A stretch of DNA of 64,000 nucleotides, taken from assembly GCF_902686445.1 (NCBI RefSeq), contig NC_062214.1, forward strand, positions 92,980,738 to 93,044,737, written 5' to 3'. Positions 12,000 through 25,085 of the stretch are shown piece by piece (the first letter of the stretch is position 1; each line of letters begins with the position of its first letter). Under the pieces are notes generated by a model. That model searched no databases, was not told where the DNA came from, and saw only the letters and a program-made list of their open reading frames with translations. Source of the stretch: Sciurus carolinensis. Its lineage: Eukaryota; Chordata; Mammalia; Rodentia; Sciuridae. The position numbers and the translations under genes were made by a program.

Positions 12000-12415
12000 T
12001 CCTAAGACAAGGATTTGAGTACAAGTCATTTAATTGTAAGGGGATCCCAAGAGTAGGGGAGAGGGATAGAGAAAGAAAAGGAAAGGCAGCCAATGTCATA
12101 TTAACACTGTGGGCAACTGGAGCTTTGCCCTGGCTGGGAACTCCAGGGGAAACATACCCTTCAGCATCATTCCACCAGAGTGCAAGGCAGCTGGGCTTCT
12201 ATGACAGCTACTGCCCATCATTGGTGAAGGATCACTGGGTACCAGTGGCTGGTTAGTTTCAGGTGTGTCTGGCCTGCTGTGCATGTAAGCAGAGTGTGGT
12301 CTGGAGGCCAGAGAAAGCTCTCAGGTGAAGAGGTATAGAGGTAAACCAGGCCAACATGCAGTGAAATGAGGCAAGGGATGTGGATGGGGTGCTGATAACT
12401 TCTGCTACAGATGAA
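12000..12415. mobile_element. Unclassified LTR-like ancient repeat
   Basis: The composition and word order ('acaagtcatttaattgtaag' followed by purine-rich text and then a GC-richer block) resemble old mammalian LTRs in which a trailing-exon-like segment follows 'tttattgtaag'. I cannot name a family. Overlapping open frames at 12,096-12,499 have no support. Confidence 0.3.
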
Positions 12416-13535
12416 TATAAGACAAAATATCTTTAAGGCTGCTTTGTATTTACAGGACTTTGTTTCCTTTGACCAGTACCACAGAATCTTAAGAATCATG
12501 GGGTCTGACTACCCATCTTGTTCAAACCTTTTTGATTTCATGCCTACAAAATGTTCTTTCAGCCTGGCTTGAATCCCCAGTGACTCAGCATGTCCTTTCT
12601 CCTAAGGCAGCCCATCAAATCTCTGAACTGCTTTGTTTGAAAATGCATCTTTTCATATTCTGTCAGGACCTGTCTCCTATCCATTGGCTCTTGGATGAAT
12701 ACTTATAAAACTTGATTTCTCACTTACATGGACGCTCCCAACCCTGTCTGTGTGCCAAAATCACTTTGGGACTTTTGATATGTACATAATCCAGTAGGAA
12801 GTTCTCCTTTCAGGGCACCTGAGTAGAGGTTTCTTTGGAGGGGGCTGACTCAGGGATCTGAAGAATTATCCAAGGATATTATCACCAGGTCAGTTCAGTG
12901 AGTAGTTCAGTTTATGGAGTAATTTGGGACCAATGCTGTATATGGCATCCTTGAGCAAACTGTAGGTAACATCCATTGCAAGAGTTCTGATGGGAAAGCT
13001 TCCCAGTGCCTGCAAACATCCGTAATATGACATGGGTTTGAGTCCCTCCAACATTCTTTATTTTCTAAATATAGTTCTGTCCATTTTCATGTGAGAACAT
13101 GCCACCAACAACTGAACTTAATTGTGATCTGAGAGTATAGAGCATAGGAAAATTATTCCCTCTCACTTTCTAAACCTTATAATTTAGTTAATGCAACCTC
13201 AGGTCACATGAACTATTTTTCAGGCCAATTAACCTATGGATTCTTGATGAACTCATCATTGACAACAGTCTCTCAGTCTTCCCTCTTGATTTGGGAAGTT
13301 GGACTTCCGGTTTACCTTTTTCTTGACACAGGGCAGAACTCTCTTGCTTTCCCTTTCTTGTAGTACTCTTTGTTCTAATTCCAACACCTACCATTAGACA
13401 GACATTAAGGAGATAGAGTAAAAAAATCTGGTGACCAATTAAATATTTGGGAATGATTAATGTGAAAAGTAAAAACTGCCTCCAAGGGCTCTAGCTTTGG
13501 AAGATACATGGAACTTCTATTTACTAAGAACTCTA
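12416..13535. other. No recognised feature
   Basis: Unrecognised. A weak MER5-like trace ('aatcactttgggacttttga') lies near 12,760. Confidence 0.35.
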
Positions 13536-13539
13536 GGAG

Positions 13540-13690
13540 ATGAAGTAATTGGAGGGTGAAGAAGACTCAATAAAATCAGTTTGGACTGAGTTGAGTTTTT
13601 GATGCGTACAGGAGAATCAGGTAGAGATATCCAGTAGGCAAATAGGGAGCTCAAAAAGCTGGGTAGAGACAGTAATTTGAAGCTCAGAGG
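13540..13690 (-). mobile_element. L2 LINE remnant
   Basis: 'gactgagttgagtttttgat', then 'agagatatccagtaggcaaa' and 'gggagctcaaaaagctgg', match the complement of the L2 reverse transcriptase coding region. In many L2 copies the complement reads 'gtccagtaggcagttgga'. Coding capacity is gone. Confidence 0.65.
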
Positions 13691-15235
13691 TTTCTAGATG
13701 GTTGCTAAAAGCTATTGAACTATTCTTCCTAGTCTGTTATTATTTATAGATTTTTATCAATCTGTTTTAGTTATGATACAGGCAAAATACATGCATACAG
13801 AACTGCAACCTGGCTCTAAACATCTCTCTGGGTTGCCACTGATTATCCAGAACATGTTTCTACATTATATCTATTCAGATCACAGAAGATATTTTGTCAA
13901 ATTTCTAAATGAGGCTCAAATATATTATTTCTATCTCTTTTCCCTGATGTCCCTGATTAATAACCAGGTGAAAGGAATAATATCTCATTTTAGGGACAAA
14001 CCATTAGCAAATTATGTTTCTGTTTACAATTCTAGTCACAAAGTTCTAGTTTAAGTACTGCCTTTTGTCTTGATCCAAAATTTTGCATATGAATTGCATT
14101 CCATACCTGGCTCCCTCTAACTTTTTATAAATTGCTTCAAGACATTTGGCAAACTAAAGGTATTTTGGGTTAATGATGAAGACTCTTTCTCCAGGAAGAA
14201 ACTTTGAGGAACACACACATACACACACACACAAAACCAATTCATTAATTTAGAAAATAAAGGCAAGCCAAAACAATCTTAGTGAAGGAATACATTTTTT
14301 TCCCCCTGAACAGTCAGGTCCTAAGTTGCAACATGGGTTAAAATGAAAAAAGGCATTTTGGGGTTTCATTGGAGAATTGGTCCCTGGGATTAAATTTTCC
14401 TTTGACCTAACTTCAAAACAGAACTGAGCAACAGTATGGGGTTCTCTGAGCTTTCGGTATGTATGTGATCACTTCCTTATTATGAATTGCTTTTAAATTA
14501 TTCCCTTTGCTCCTGTTTACCTCATTATTCTTTGAGCATAAATCTCACCCTCAAATAATTTATGCGTAAAGGAATCTGATAGAGGAACAGAACAGGCTCA
14601 CCAAGTGTCTCCTGCTCATTACAAGTGAATAAATAAATAGGAATACCAAACAATCATTCTCATCAAAAGAATGCGGTGTGTTTTTTTTTCCTAGACAACT
14701 CTAATAATTACTGAGGGATTAGGGGAATCTAACCACTATGAAACTTGGCAGAGGCGTATAAAAAATCAGCACAATCAAATATCTGGGATCCAGACTTGAT
14801 GGCATTATTTTCTGCCATAATAAATCTCTTCATGATTAATCAGAGATGTTAAGCGGATGTGAGCCCAATTCTCTGTGGTGGTAGCGTGGGGTTAGGAATG
14901 GGGTGTGTTTTCATGGACCTGGGTGGAGGTGATAGTTTTTGCTACAAGACATGACTCAGAGAATTAATATACCTTTTGTCTCAGATTATCTGCTAATGCA
15001 TGCTCACTCCCACCCCAGTTTATAATGAAGAGAAGAATGACCCTCACTGGCCTATGTGGGCATCATACATGTATGTCTGGTCCCACAGCACACTGATGAT
15101 AGGCTTCTTCCTCTTCTATCAAACCTCAGACTCCAATGCCCAATTCAGTGTCTTTTTACTCCCACCTATGGATTGTTTTTTCAGTGTCTCTCGGACAGTG
15201 AAAAGTACTAGCTCATGCTTCCTCCTCAGCTTCAG
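13691..15235. other. No recognised element except a short (CA)n
   Basis: A short CA repeat lies at about 14,211-14,233. The stretch around 14,790-14,870 has an AT-rich, homeodomain-site-like composition ('catgattaatcaga') and looks single copy. I cannot test conservation. Confidence 0.35.
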
Positions 15236-15239
15236 TGGC

Positions 15240-15780
15240 TCATTCTAGATGGGGATCTTATGGAGGGCAGAGGAGGCTGGCAGAATGCTAGATATAAGTT
15301 AATTGCAACTGAAGTTGAAACCCAAGGTGGTGAGAGATGCTGTGCCTGGTGGGAGATGCTGTGCCCTTCTGCCCAGATCCCCCTATGTAAATAAAGGGCT
15401 TTCCCCCCAGAATCTGGGAGTGTTCCCAGAAACCAGTTCTCAGCTGTCAGCCCTCTCTGGGCATTGACTTGTCTGAAGAAAACTGCCTGACCAAGAGTCC
15501 CACCTATTTCCACAGGTAGCCAGTATTCAATGAATGATCAACAAAAGGTTTTGAAGGACCAGCTCCCTGCCCCAACTCAGGACAACTCTAGGGGACCATC
15601 CCAGCTCCAGAGCTCCTGTGGGCTTTCCCTGGGACTTCACCACAGCTCAACCTCTCCCACTGCCCAATTCTGAGTACTTCTCCCTTCCATAGGTGCTGGC
15701 CCCAGGAGCCCTCTCAGATAAAAATCCTGCATACTAAGCCATGTCTCAAGGTCAGCTGTCCAGGGTCCCACACTTTGATG
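15240..15780 (+). mobile_element. Possible LTR-type repeat
   Basis: An AATAAA signal ('tatgtaaataaagggc', about 15,385-15,400) sits in GC-richer text. The later 'gataaaaatcctgcatacta' and 'tctcaaggtcagctgtccag' resemble LTR 3' ends. A local duplication of about 19-21 bp with unit 'gagatgctgtgcc' occupies 15,326-15,365. I cannot name the family. Confidence 0.3.
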
Positions 15781-17685
15781 TTTATAAGTCATCTTTATTT
15801 TGTTATTCATTGGTTTGCCTCAGCTTGTTCCAAAAATATTTAACTCAGGTCAGGACAAAGTCAAGATTAACAAAGTCCAATGGCTATTAGTGTCATTTTG
15901 GGGATTGGGCTTTTGGCTGATATACATATGGATGATGATCATAATGACTGAGGGAGATGGAAAAGACTTTTAAAATAGATGTTCCCAAGTCCTCTTCCTG
16001 CTTAGGACTCTTTAGGACTGAGAGACATCCCCTGCCCTAGCATTCTGAGGTGCAACCCTGTTCGTAATCACAGCACCAGACTGTCTTGACATCCAGACTT
16101 ATTATGGAGGACTCAAGGTACCAAGTCACAAAACTGGCTCTCTTATTGTCCTGACAGAAATGTGGCCATTATTAATAAGTTTGAAATGAATCGCCTGTGT
16201 TTCTTCTTGGCTCCAAGAGAAATGTGTCTCTGGGAACATTTCCAGGGTGGTAGTGTTAGCTCTGTCCTCTAACAGATCTTCAGGTTCGGCCAACATCTGA
16301 GACGTGCTCCAAACCTAGGATTCCAACATCCACAGGACTTTGTGCTGGGCTTGGAGGACAAACACAGTCCTTGATCCACCAAAGAAGTTAGGAAGCTGAA
16401 AGTTCTGGGCCAAGGTTTACCAGTCAGGATGTTCAAGAAGACAAAATTCATGCAAACTCCTGGTAACTTTTACAATCTAGGGAGACCCTGTCAAGCTTTG
16501 CCAACAGGAAACATCCACTGCAAGAGCACTGCACACAAGGATAGGTCATGAGAGCATACTTGTTCTCCTAACAAAGGTTTGTGTTTTTGGTGAAGGCCAG
16601 GGAAATTATCAACTGGGTCAGATGCTCACCTCTTTGGGGGAAAACTGGTGAAGTTTGCAAATGTCATTCAAGGAATCTCCACCACTTTGAATAGCTCTTT
16701 CTCAACATAGCTATAATCCCATCCTCCAATACCACCCCCACCCTACTTCTTTAGTGGATGTTTGTCTATTTTGGAAGCTATTAAATAAATCCTTTACCAA
16801 GGGAAATTTGAAGATTTGGGGACTAAGTTTCCAATGGTAGAACTTCTGTCACTTTGGAAGGACACGAGGAGAAATTTTTTAACATACCATGACTTCCCAG
16901 TTCATCTTCAAATCACTCTGGGAAAGATACCGCCTTCTGATTGTTAGCTCTGAAATTGTCCCAGGGAGTAAAGGAGAGTATATAGGAGACTAATTTGTGT
17001 TGACTATAAGAATTCACTGCCAATACGAGGGCACCACTGAGCAGCCGTTGTGTTTGAAATCAATTGCTGCATTTACATTGGGGACAGAACTTCTAAGGGA
17101 TTCTCTCAGCCTCTTACTGAGTTCCTCTGACAGCCAACTTGAGCTCAAGAATTCCCCAGTGACCTTGTATAACCTTCTGTACACTGCATGGCAGTTGGGG
17201 GCTTCCACCCAACCTCCACTCTCTCCCTCTCCCTCACTGGGGAGCCCATTTGCTGGACAGATGTCAGCTCTCCAAGCTCTCCCAGGTTTGCCCCACTGTT
17301 CCTCCCAGGCAGTTCCCCTAATAAGATTCTAGAACATGTCAAGCCTTCCTAACTTCTGCTTTTAAACTACTCAAATTAACAGGTGGGTCTTCTGTCTTAG
17401 CTGCCAATATTTGCTTATTTGCTAATTAACCCCTCCCACTACTGTGACTCCCCATCTCAGGTGAGCTAGAAATGGTACTTCCCACTAAGAGGTAGGGTGG
17501 AGACTCTGGGAACCTCAGAGAAAATTTGGGGTAAGAAACGGCAAACACTAAATATTAAGAACAAAATAATAGTTATGAAAGCTTTAAAGATTAGAAAGAA
17601 TATTTCTTTATATTATGAATCTTCCTAACATGCCATGAGAGAGGAGAAAAGGGGAGAATGAGCAGTGTTTATGAAGAACCTATCA
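15781..17685. other. Unrecognised sequence
   Basis: About 1.9 kb in which I recognise neither a repeat nor a gene. Open frames at 16,997-17,342 overlap on both strands and carry no domain. Confidence 0.4.
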
Positions 17686-17689
17686 ATGT

Positions 17690-17845
17690 CACCTGTTTGC
17701 TCAAATAATTTTCATAAAAGTATTGACCCAGATGAACAGATGAGGAAACCAAGGCATGTACAGGCAATGTAATTAATCCAAGGTCACTCTGAGCAGGAGA
17801 TGAGTGGAGCGGTGTTCAAACCTAGGCTTTGAGGACCTCAAAATC
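17690..17845 (-). mobile_element. MIR SINE
   Basis: 'gaacagatgaggaaaccaag' is the complement of the MIR 'cctcagtttcctcat' segment. 'aatccaaggtcactctgagc' and 'tgttcaaacctaggctttga' follow in the right order. Confidence 0.75.
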
Positions 17846-18786
17846 GTGCATTGTCCACTTATTAGGAATGAAATAAGGATGGGTATTACAGCCTTTTGAC
17901 TGAAGGACGAAGAAATGACTTTGTTGCTAGGCAAGCACTTGAGCCATTTCCTGGTTGTGCAGATGAATAACCAAGAGTGACCACTCGTAAGTGTGGCTAT
18001 ATGAAACAATTATAAAGATAGATTCCCAGAGGCTCTGAACAGGAGAAATTGCTCAGGCTCCCTGAGGAGGAATTGCCAGGACTGATGGTAATGCCTGGGA
18101 GAACAAGAAGGCATATGAGGAGCTACTCATAAGCATATGTGTGAGAACAAGACAAAGAAACACGGTAAAACTTACCTGGAAGGCAAGGCAGAGCTGCACC
18201 CTTGCTAATAACTAGAACATCCCCTACCAGCACCCCCAAGCTCTTTCCCTTTTGTGATGTGATTCACTATCTCCTAATGTTTCACCGCATGCTAATTTGA
18301 ATGTGATTTGACAAATTTGAGTTTGGAGAAATTGGGGAAGAAGCATACAATCTTAATTGCCCCAGGCCCTATCCATCATGGATCACCCGCTCCCTCAGCA
18401 GGTACAGGGATCTTATCCAGTCCACTGTAAGTCTTAGTTCTCTGGGCAAACTGGCTCCCAGAAATTTAGAGGAATTTCAAGTCTTTTTAGCTAATTGAAT
18501 CTAATTCAAGAGGTAGTCAAGGGATTAGGTATAACTTCCACCCTCTTATTAGAGAGAAAAGTTGTTCTGTTAACCAAAACATCATGATATAGAAGCTCTA
18601 GAGAAATTGTACATTTGCTATTACTAGAGAAGAACATTATACCAATGTCTTTTCCATCCTGGAATACTTCCAAGTCCCAGCATATTTTATCAATGCTGTC
18701 TCTAGAGTTGGGGATCAATGTGCTTTGGAATATATATCCTCCAATGTGAAATCAATTGGTCCACAGACACCAAATTTTCTTCCTGC
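17846..18786. other. No recognised feature
   Basis: Unrecognised sequence before the tetranucleotide tract. Confidence 0.4.
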
Positions 18787-19136
<350 letters not shown>

Positions 19137-19640
19137 CCCAATTTTATTTCTTTACTTCTATGTATATTTATTTGTAAATTTATAAATGCACTATTTTCAT
19201 TTGCTAATATTTCAAGGCAGTATACATACTTGCATCAAGGTTTATACAGTAGATATAAATCTGTGTTTCAGATACTCTTTTATCATGTCTAGTGTTTTTT
19301 TTAACTGACTTCTTTTTAGGTCTAATTAGACTGTCATTGTTTATATCTTATAAAAGGAGTACAAGAAACTCAGGCATTGTCTTATTTTCATTTGTACTTC
19401 ATTAGAACATAATATTTGCTGTGAGACAGCTCTTCACGAGTCTCTTACTTTTCTGCATGTCTGGTAAGCAGAGGCTCTGACAGCTTTCATTCTGGTCTAT
19501 CTTTTCAAGGATGTTTGCATACAAAAAAAAAAAAAGACATGAAACAGAAATTGGGGCTACCTTCAGAGCAGAGAGCAGGACTGTTTGCTATCCAATATTA
19601 TAAAAATAATGTCTTCCTCTGGGGCAAAATTTAGGTAGGT
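19137..19640. other. No recognised feature
   Basis: AT-rich sequence with a short poly(A) near 19,525. Confidence 0.4.
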
Positions 19641-19865
19641 TTTCTATCAGCCCCATTATAAAAGGTTTGGGTTTTCTTCACTCAGGATTTTTAGCTGTGG
19701 CACAGGCTGCTTGTGTAATATCCACCTGGGCTGTCAACACTGACCCTGTGGACTTGGGGCAAGGGTAGCCAGACAAACATGAGGTTCATGTTGTGCTACT
19801 GGTAATAAAGTTCTTTGCCTCTGACCCCAGGGTCTTGTGTCTTCTGTCAGCATCCATGAAATGTG
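19641..19865 (+). mobile_element. Possible LTR with TATA and poly(A) signal
   Basis: 'ccattataaaaggtttgg' at about 19,652 looks like a TATA box. 'ggtaataaagttctttgcct' at about 19,801 supplies an AATAAA signal, followed by the T/G-rich 'cagggtcttgtgtcttctgt'. The spacing fits U3, R and U5 of an LTR. Edges and family are unknown. Confidence 0.35.
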
Positions 19866-20330
19866 ACAGGTTAGCTTGCCAGTAGGGGTAAATTCTGAGA
19901 CCTTCTACAATTTACATTAGTATCTTTCATACCATTTTTAAAAGTAGAGCATAAATCTTCCTTAGACATTTGTCTATTTTACCTAGTAATATTGGCAAAG
20001 TTACTTAACTACCCACATACTAATTCACCTGAACACACTGACGTGAAAATCAGTGGAAAGGCCCTGCTGTCAACCTGTTCTTCTTGTGAGGAGGCCACTC
20101 TTTCCTCAAGATGACTCACTTGCCTCCCAGGCCGCTTGGACAATCTGACACAAAGACTGATGGAGGCCATAAGTCAATCCATAATTGATAAAGCTAAATT
20201 CTTTCAAAACAAATCATAACATCTTCTTATACTCCAAATGGCTGACCTTGGTACCCTACCCCTTGGAAGCGAGTGCTTCTGAATATTTCTTTTACCTATA
20301 GCAATCCCATAGCATTTAGTGACTGCTTAG
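19866..20330. other. No recognised feature
   Basis: Unrecognised sequence. Confidence 0.4.
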
Positions 20331-20334
20331 AATG

Positions 20335-20510
20335 GATCCAGAACTGAGCTAAGGCCTGCAAGTGGTATATTACATGCCTCATGATACATCTGAGCACTGC
20401 CATACCTGTTTTACCTGTGAGTTAACTGTGGTTTAGATGGATTAAGTGTCCACAGAAAACTTCCAGGGGCAAGCCTTCCAACTGGCCAGTCTGCATTCCA
20501 AAACTGTCCC
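20335..20510 (-). mobile_element. Probable MIR SINE
   Basis: 'acctgttttacctgtgagtt', 'actgtggtttagatggatta' and 'agtgtccacagaaaac' follow the complement of MIR with many differences. Confidence 0.45.
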
Positions 20511-21765
20511 TCTCTTCCATTGGCAACAAGACTGAAGGCTAGGTGACAGAGGCTCTCAGTCTCTGATTATCATCAATTCCCTAACAGAGCATTGGTTTCC
20601 TTGTCAGAAAACCTTAGGATTGGTCCCCTAGTTTTCACCACATAACCTGTAGTTCTGAGTAAAACCTGATTGATTTATATTTAATGAATTCTGTCTTGTT
20701 CCAAAATAATATTAGAAGAAGACATTTAAATATGGTCCTTGGGTTTCAAATATAGAGACCAAAATTATGTACATCATGGATTTTAGGCAGTGTGGGAAAT
20801 GAAAGGAAACCCTGCTGTGTCACACTCAGGGACACATGCAGGCATGCATGATCAAACACACACATGTGTCAGATTAAACAATCTCACTGGTTCCACAGTT
20901 AAGATATGATACATTGTACCCCCTGATCAGAGACTTCAGCAAGTCAGAGGCATTGGATTCGAGCACTTGGGCACTGTCACACTTCATGCCTGCTAATCTT
21001 GAGAAAGATTGATTATCCTGGTACGGCTCTACAAAGACCACCACTGAGCTCAATCACTCTGTCCTGAGTTCTAAAATCAATGTTTCAATGTAACAGAACA
21101 CAAGTCTGAAGTTTTAGAGGGGAAGTCATCTACACTTCTGGAAGGAGAAAGAATGCTGCTTGTGCATATGGGGAAAGGAGAGGGCAAGGGGAAGGCTGAG
21201 AGAAGCGGGTGGGGCGGGAATGAGCTTTCAGTGAAACAGGAATTGAAACAGATGTGAGAGTTTGTCAGACACCCTAGCCATGAAACTCTACTCAAGTGCC
21301 CTAGTCTGCCTTCTATGGTGAACTACTGGATGGAAGACTTTCCAAGAGACACTAAATATCTATTTTTCAGAGGCTGCAAAGGCATGTGGTAGGACAGTTC
21401 CTGAGGATAGAGGGGACATTTGGCGTGGGGGCAGACGAGTGAGGCAGGACAACAGGGTTGGGCAGCAGCAATAGAATTGCTAGAATGACGTTATTTGTGA
21501 GTTTTTCCTACATTTTCACATTGTTGACCTTTCATTCACTATCTCTACCACTCCTGAGGTTACTCTGGCTCATGATCTTTCCAAGATTCAGGACAGTGTT
21601 ACGAAGGCAGAAAAAAGGGACACCTGTCTACCATCTCACAAGAGGCTGACTGCATATTTCTGAACCTTCTTGAAATTTCCTTATTCTTAGAATAAAGCCT
21701 TTTTAAATCCCATATTATATGTCCAAGCTATAAATTAGAAACAAGGACAACAAGATCATAAAATT
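20511..21765. other. No recognised feature
   Basis: About 1.25 kb of unrecognised sequence. Short frames at 21,077-21,295 and 21,458-21,649 are unsupported. Confidence 0.4.
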
Positions 21766-21767
21766 GG

Positions 21768-21870
21768 CATCTAGCCCAACCCTTTCATTTTATAGAAGAA
21801 ACATAGGCTCAGATATGAAGAGACTTATCTGAAGTCATGCAGCACACCAAAGTTTGGAGCCCAGGGTTCA
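21768..21870 (-). mobile_element. MIR fragment
   Basis: 'cattttatagaagaaacata' and 'acttatctgaagtcatgcag' follow the complement of the MIR core. Confidence 0.55.
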
Positions 21871-22039
21871 ATGATAAGCATTGACATTTAAAGTGCAAAG
21901 TTTCCTTATAAGATCAGAAATAAGTCTAAACATTTTCCTCCAAATGAGACTTCCCTTTGGCAGGAAGTAAATGCACAGTTGAAAATCTCTGGGTGCTAGA
22001 AAGGCAGAAGGAACAGAGAAGATTAGTGGGAATTTTAAT

Positions 22040-22215
22040 TTTCCAGAAACATGTCACCCAAAATCAACTCCTCAAAACCCTACTATACATACATCACTCT
22101 CCTGCTCACACTTTATCATTGTCTGAATAATAAAAATCAAATTCCTTAATGGCACAAAACACAGCCCTAGTTTTCAAATATACTCTTCCCTGTGACAACT
22201 CTACCCTTAGTCAGT
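22040..22215 (+). mobile_element. L2 LINE remnant
   Basis: 'cactctcctgctcacacttt', 'aataaaaatcaaattcctta' and 'atggcacaaaacacagccct' follow the L2 segment that reads 'cctgcttaaaaccctccaatggc ... aaagtccttaccatggc' in less decayed copies. Confidence 0.55.
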
Positions 22216-22405
22216 ACCTACTTAGTGAAAACACAGGGGGAACAGAGTGGTAATGACCAAAGAAGATGACAAAGAGGAGCTGTCTCCCTAATAGAGAGCC
22301 AGGGTGGAGAGTGTGGCTGTCTACTTTCTCTGGAAGTGACATTTGAGCTGAGATCTGAAGTCATTGGTAGTCCAGTCCAAGGAAGAGCTAAAGAAAGAAC
22401 TTCCT
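22216..22405 (-). mobile_element. L2 LINE remnant, opposite orientation
   Basis: 'gaagtgacatttgagctgag' followed by 'atctgaagtc' is the complement of the L2 3' region ('ctcaaatgtcacttcctcc'). Confidence 0.6.
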
Positions 22406-22534
22406 AGACAAAGGGAATTGCAATTCCCCAAGTGAGTGCCTGGTGCTCACTTGTTTGTGAATGCTGCTTACTGCTAGGGGTACCTTTCCCATTCATCTAA
22501 ACTGGCTTGTCCTTTTGAAGCCATATGAACCGTG

Positions 22535-22720
22535 GTGGCAAGCCTGGACCCTGGGTGAGATGGGTGTGACTCTTTCTTTATCTAACAGCTGGGTGACCCT
22601 GGGCAAGTTATTTGACCTCTGTAAGGTTCAGTTTTCTCATCTTTAAAATGGAGATGATACTAAAACCTACTATAGGGGATCATTATGAAAATTAAGTAAA
22701 GTACTGAATATAAAATAAGT
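22535..22720 (+). mobile_element. MIR SINE
   Basis: 'gctgggtgaccctgggcaag', 'ttatttgacctctgtaaggt', 'cagttttctcatctttaaaa' and 'tggagatgatactaaaacct' are in MIR order. This is one of the best preserved MIR copies in the window. Confidence 0.9.
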
Positions 22721-22749
22721 TAGTAAAAGGAAGGTGCAAAAAAATCAGT

Positions 22750-22960
22750 AAATATCAGTTATTACCTACTGTCCAAGACCCAGCTCAAATCACATCTTTT
22801 CTATGAATGTTTTGGACAAATACCGGTCCAAAAATGTATTGATTTCACTGGACTTCTGTTTCTGGACTGGAATCCACTTCCAACCCTGTACAACTTTGTG
22901 TGTCTTTTTTATTCATCTCCCTAATAGATTAAAACCCCTTCTCCCAATAATCCCTGTGGG
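22750..22960 (+). mobile_element. L2 LINE 3' remnant
   Basis: 'aagacccagctcaaatcaca' starts an L2-like 3' segment that runs through 'tgtgtgtcttttttattcat' and 'ctccctaatagatt'. It lies just beyond the MIR. Confidence 0.5.
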
Positions 22961-23394
22961 GCTTACCCCATGCTGCCTTGCTCGTAATGTCACACTACAT
23001 GTGTGTTCCAAGTGCCTGTGTATGGGTGGCAGAGAAGGAAGGAGAACGCAAGGAGAAGAGGTACATATCATAGGTATGTGATCACCCTTTGATGGAGGTG
23101 CCAGACTCCATGACTAGATTGTTTGAGTGTGACTTTCATCTTGCTACCTAACTATCCCCTCAACAAAGCCAGTGACCACAGTTTGGAGATGGCTGTACGG
23201 CAAGGACCTGAAGGTAACTTCTGGCCAGCAGCAAGCAAAGCAGTAAGTCATGCTAATAATCAAGCAAGAGAGCTCCAGTGAGGGTTCTTCCCCTCTCAGG
23301 TCTTCAAAGGAGATGCAGCCCTGCTTGGCACCATGTTTGCAGTCTTGTGAGGGTCCGTGAAGCAGAGGTCAGATAAATAATGCTTGTCTGCTCT
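22961..23394. other. No recognised feature
   Basis: Unrecognised sequence before an ID SINE. Confidence 0.4.
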
Positions 23395-23480
23395 CTGGTA
23401 CTAGGGATCGAACCCACAGCTTTGACCATGATAATACATTGCTAAGCACATGTTCCACCACTGAGCCATGAAATTGCACT
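23395..23480 (-). mobile_element. ID-type SINE
   Basis: 'actagggatcgaacccacag', 'gctaagcacatgttccacca' and 'ctgagccatg' are the complement of the ID element, with the tRNA-like B box ('gggttcgat' on the minus strand) still recognisable. The poly(A) tail is not obvious. Confidence 0.8.
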
Positions 23481-24739
23481 TGTATTTCTGACCCATGGAA
23501 ACTGTGAGATAATAAATGTGTCACTCAAAGCCATTGGTGGGGATTTGTAATAAGGAAATGGTAATTTTTATGCAGCAAAAAATTATAAATATACTTGTTG
23601 AGTAAACTTGGGAAGACCACTTCATCTCTCCAAACTGTAGTCTTCTGGCTAAGGACCTTTTCCGTGCTGAGCACTGGAATTGGTATCAGGTCTATAGAAG
23701 TAAGAAAGACAGGCAGCATCCTGTCCCCATAGAGCCTCTAATCCAGCCTCAGGATATTGCTGTCACCTTGCTTGTTCACAGGGTACTTAAGCAGTTTTCT
23801 ACCTTTCCTTTAGAAGGTCAACTGAAACACTAGGTAGAGAAACAAAAGCCAGATCCATTCTGGAAGTGGAAGCTTAGAAAATCAGATCAAACAGATGGGG
23901 GCTTTCAACATAAGCAGATGCATTTGAATTTTATTTTTATTTTTTTAAATTACTATGCTTTTAAAATCAAGAGAAATGTGGGGCTTATTCTAGGAAATGA
24001 TTACATGACATGGAAATCATTCTGTAACCAATACACATTCAGACTGGAAGCCCTCCTGTTTTCTCAAGAGACAAATATATTATAGGTATTGATAATAGAA
24101 CATTATCATACAGTGGAACTTGTTCTGGTCCATGGTAAGGTGTCCCTATTAAGGGTTCTGTTTCTTTCAACTAGCCCTGCGTCGACTGGGAGACCACTGT
24201 CGGGAAGGATGCCCCAGTACCCCAGCCTCTGGACCCCTGGGACCCTCTGTGTCTTTAACACATCTCCCCACTTCTTCCTCCAGGTGCCACTCCTCCCCAT
24301 AAGCACTACTTTTAGTCTCACCCACAAAAGTGCTAACTCCACCTCTTGTCTTCTTCACCCATACTCAGCAGCCCACCTGAAAGGTGTCATAGTCCTTAAA
24401 AAACCACAACCCATTAATCTTCTTCTTTCAAGGCTCAGTAGAGGCCTATAAACCAGTGACCTGCTGCCCTTCCCTGGGAAGCAGCCACAGACTCCCCCTC
24501 TGTTCTGTGAGGTGCACACTCACATGTACTCCTAACACTTAGGAAGAATGAGCAGAAGCTTGTTTTCAGGAGTAGGACTTATAGTGTCCTTTGGCACTGC
24601 AGGATAACTGTGTTGAAAAGAGTTTATTGTAAAAAGAAATTCGAATATTCCCGACACAAAGGAGTGATAAATATCTGAGAAGGTGCCAGTGACCCTGACC
24701 TTTTCATTACTTATATACAGGTGTTGAAATGTCACACTG
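23481..24739. other. No recognised feature
   Basis: About 1.25 kb. Frames at 24,089-24,451 (plus) and 24,106-24,358 (minus) overlap and have no support. Confidence 0.4.
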
Positions 24740-24880
24740 TATCACTGTATTCCACATATATGTACAATTACTATGTGTATATATATGTGGATATTTATGT
24801 TTCATATGTTTCAAATATATATATATACACATACATATATACATTTCATATATTTCAAATATATATATATATATATATGT
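24740..24880. repeat. AT-rich region with (TA)n and a 44-bp duplication
   Basis: TA runs at about 24,815-24,828 and 24,858-24,879 each follow a copy of 'tttcatatrtttcaaatata' (starts 24,800 and 24,844), giving a 44-bp tandem unit. Confidence 0.85.
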
Positions 24881-24894
24881 TTGGAGAGAAAGAA

Positions 24895-25085
24895 ATGCTC
24901 ATTGGCTGGATTTATAATCCTAGCTCAGCCACTTATAGCTGTGTGACCTTTAATATGTTATTTATCCTCTCTGTTCTGTTTTTTAAATGGGGACAATAAG
25001 CACCATCTCACAAGACAGCATAAAGCCTTAGAATGGAACTTGGGATGTGGCAAGCACTTATAAATGTTAGCTACTACTATTAATA
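24895..25085 (+). mobile_element. MIR SINE
   Basis: 'tcctagctcagccacttata', 'gctgtgtgacctttaatatg', 'ttaaatggggacaataagca' and 'gtggcaagcacttataaatg' cover most of MIR in order. Confidence 0.9.
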
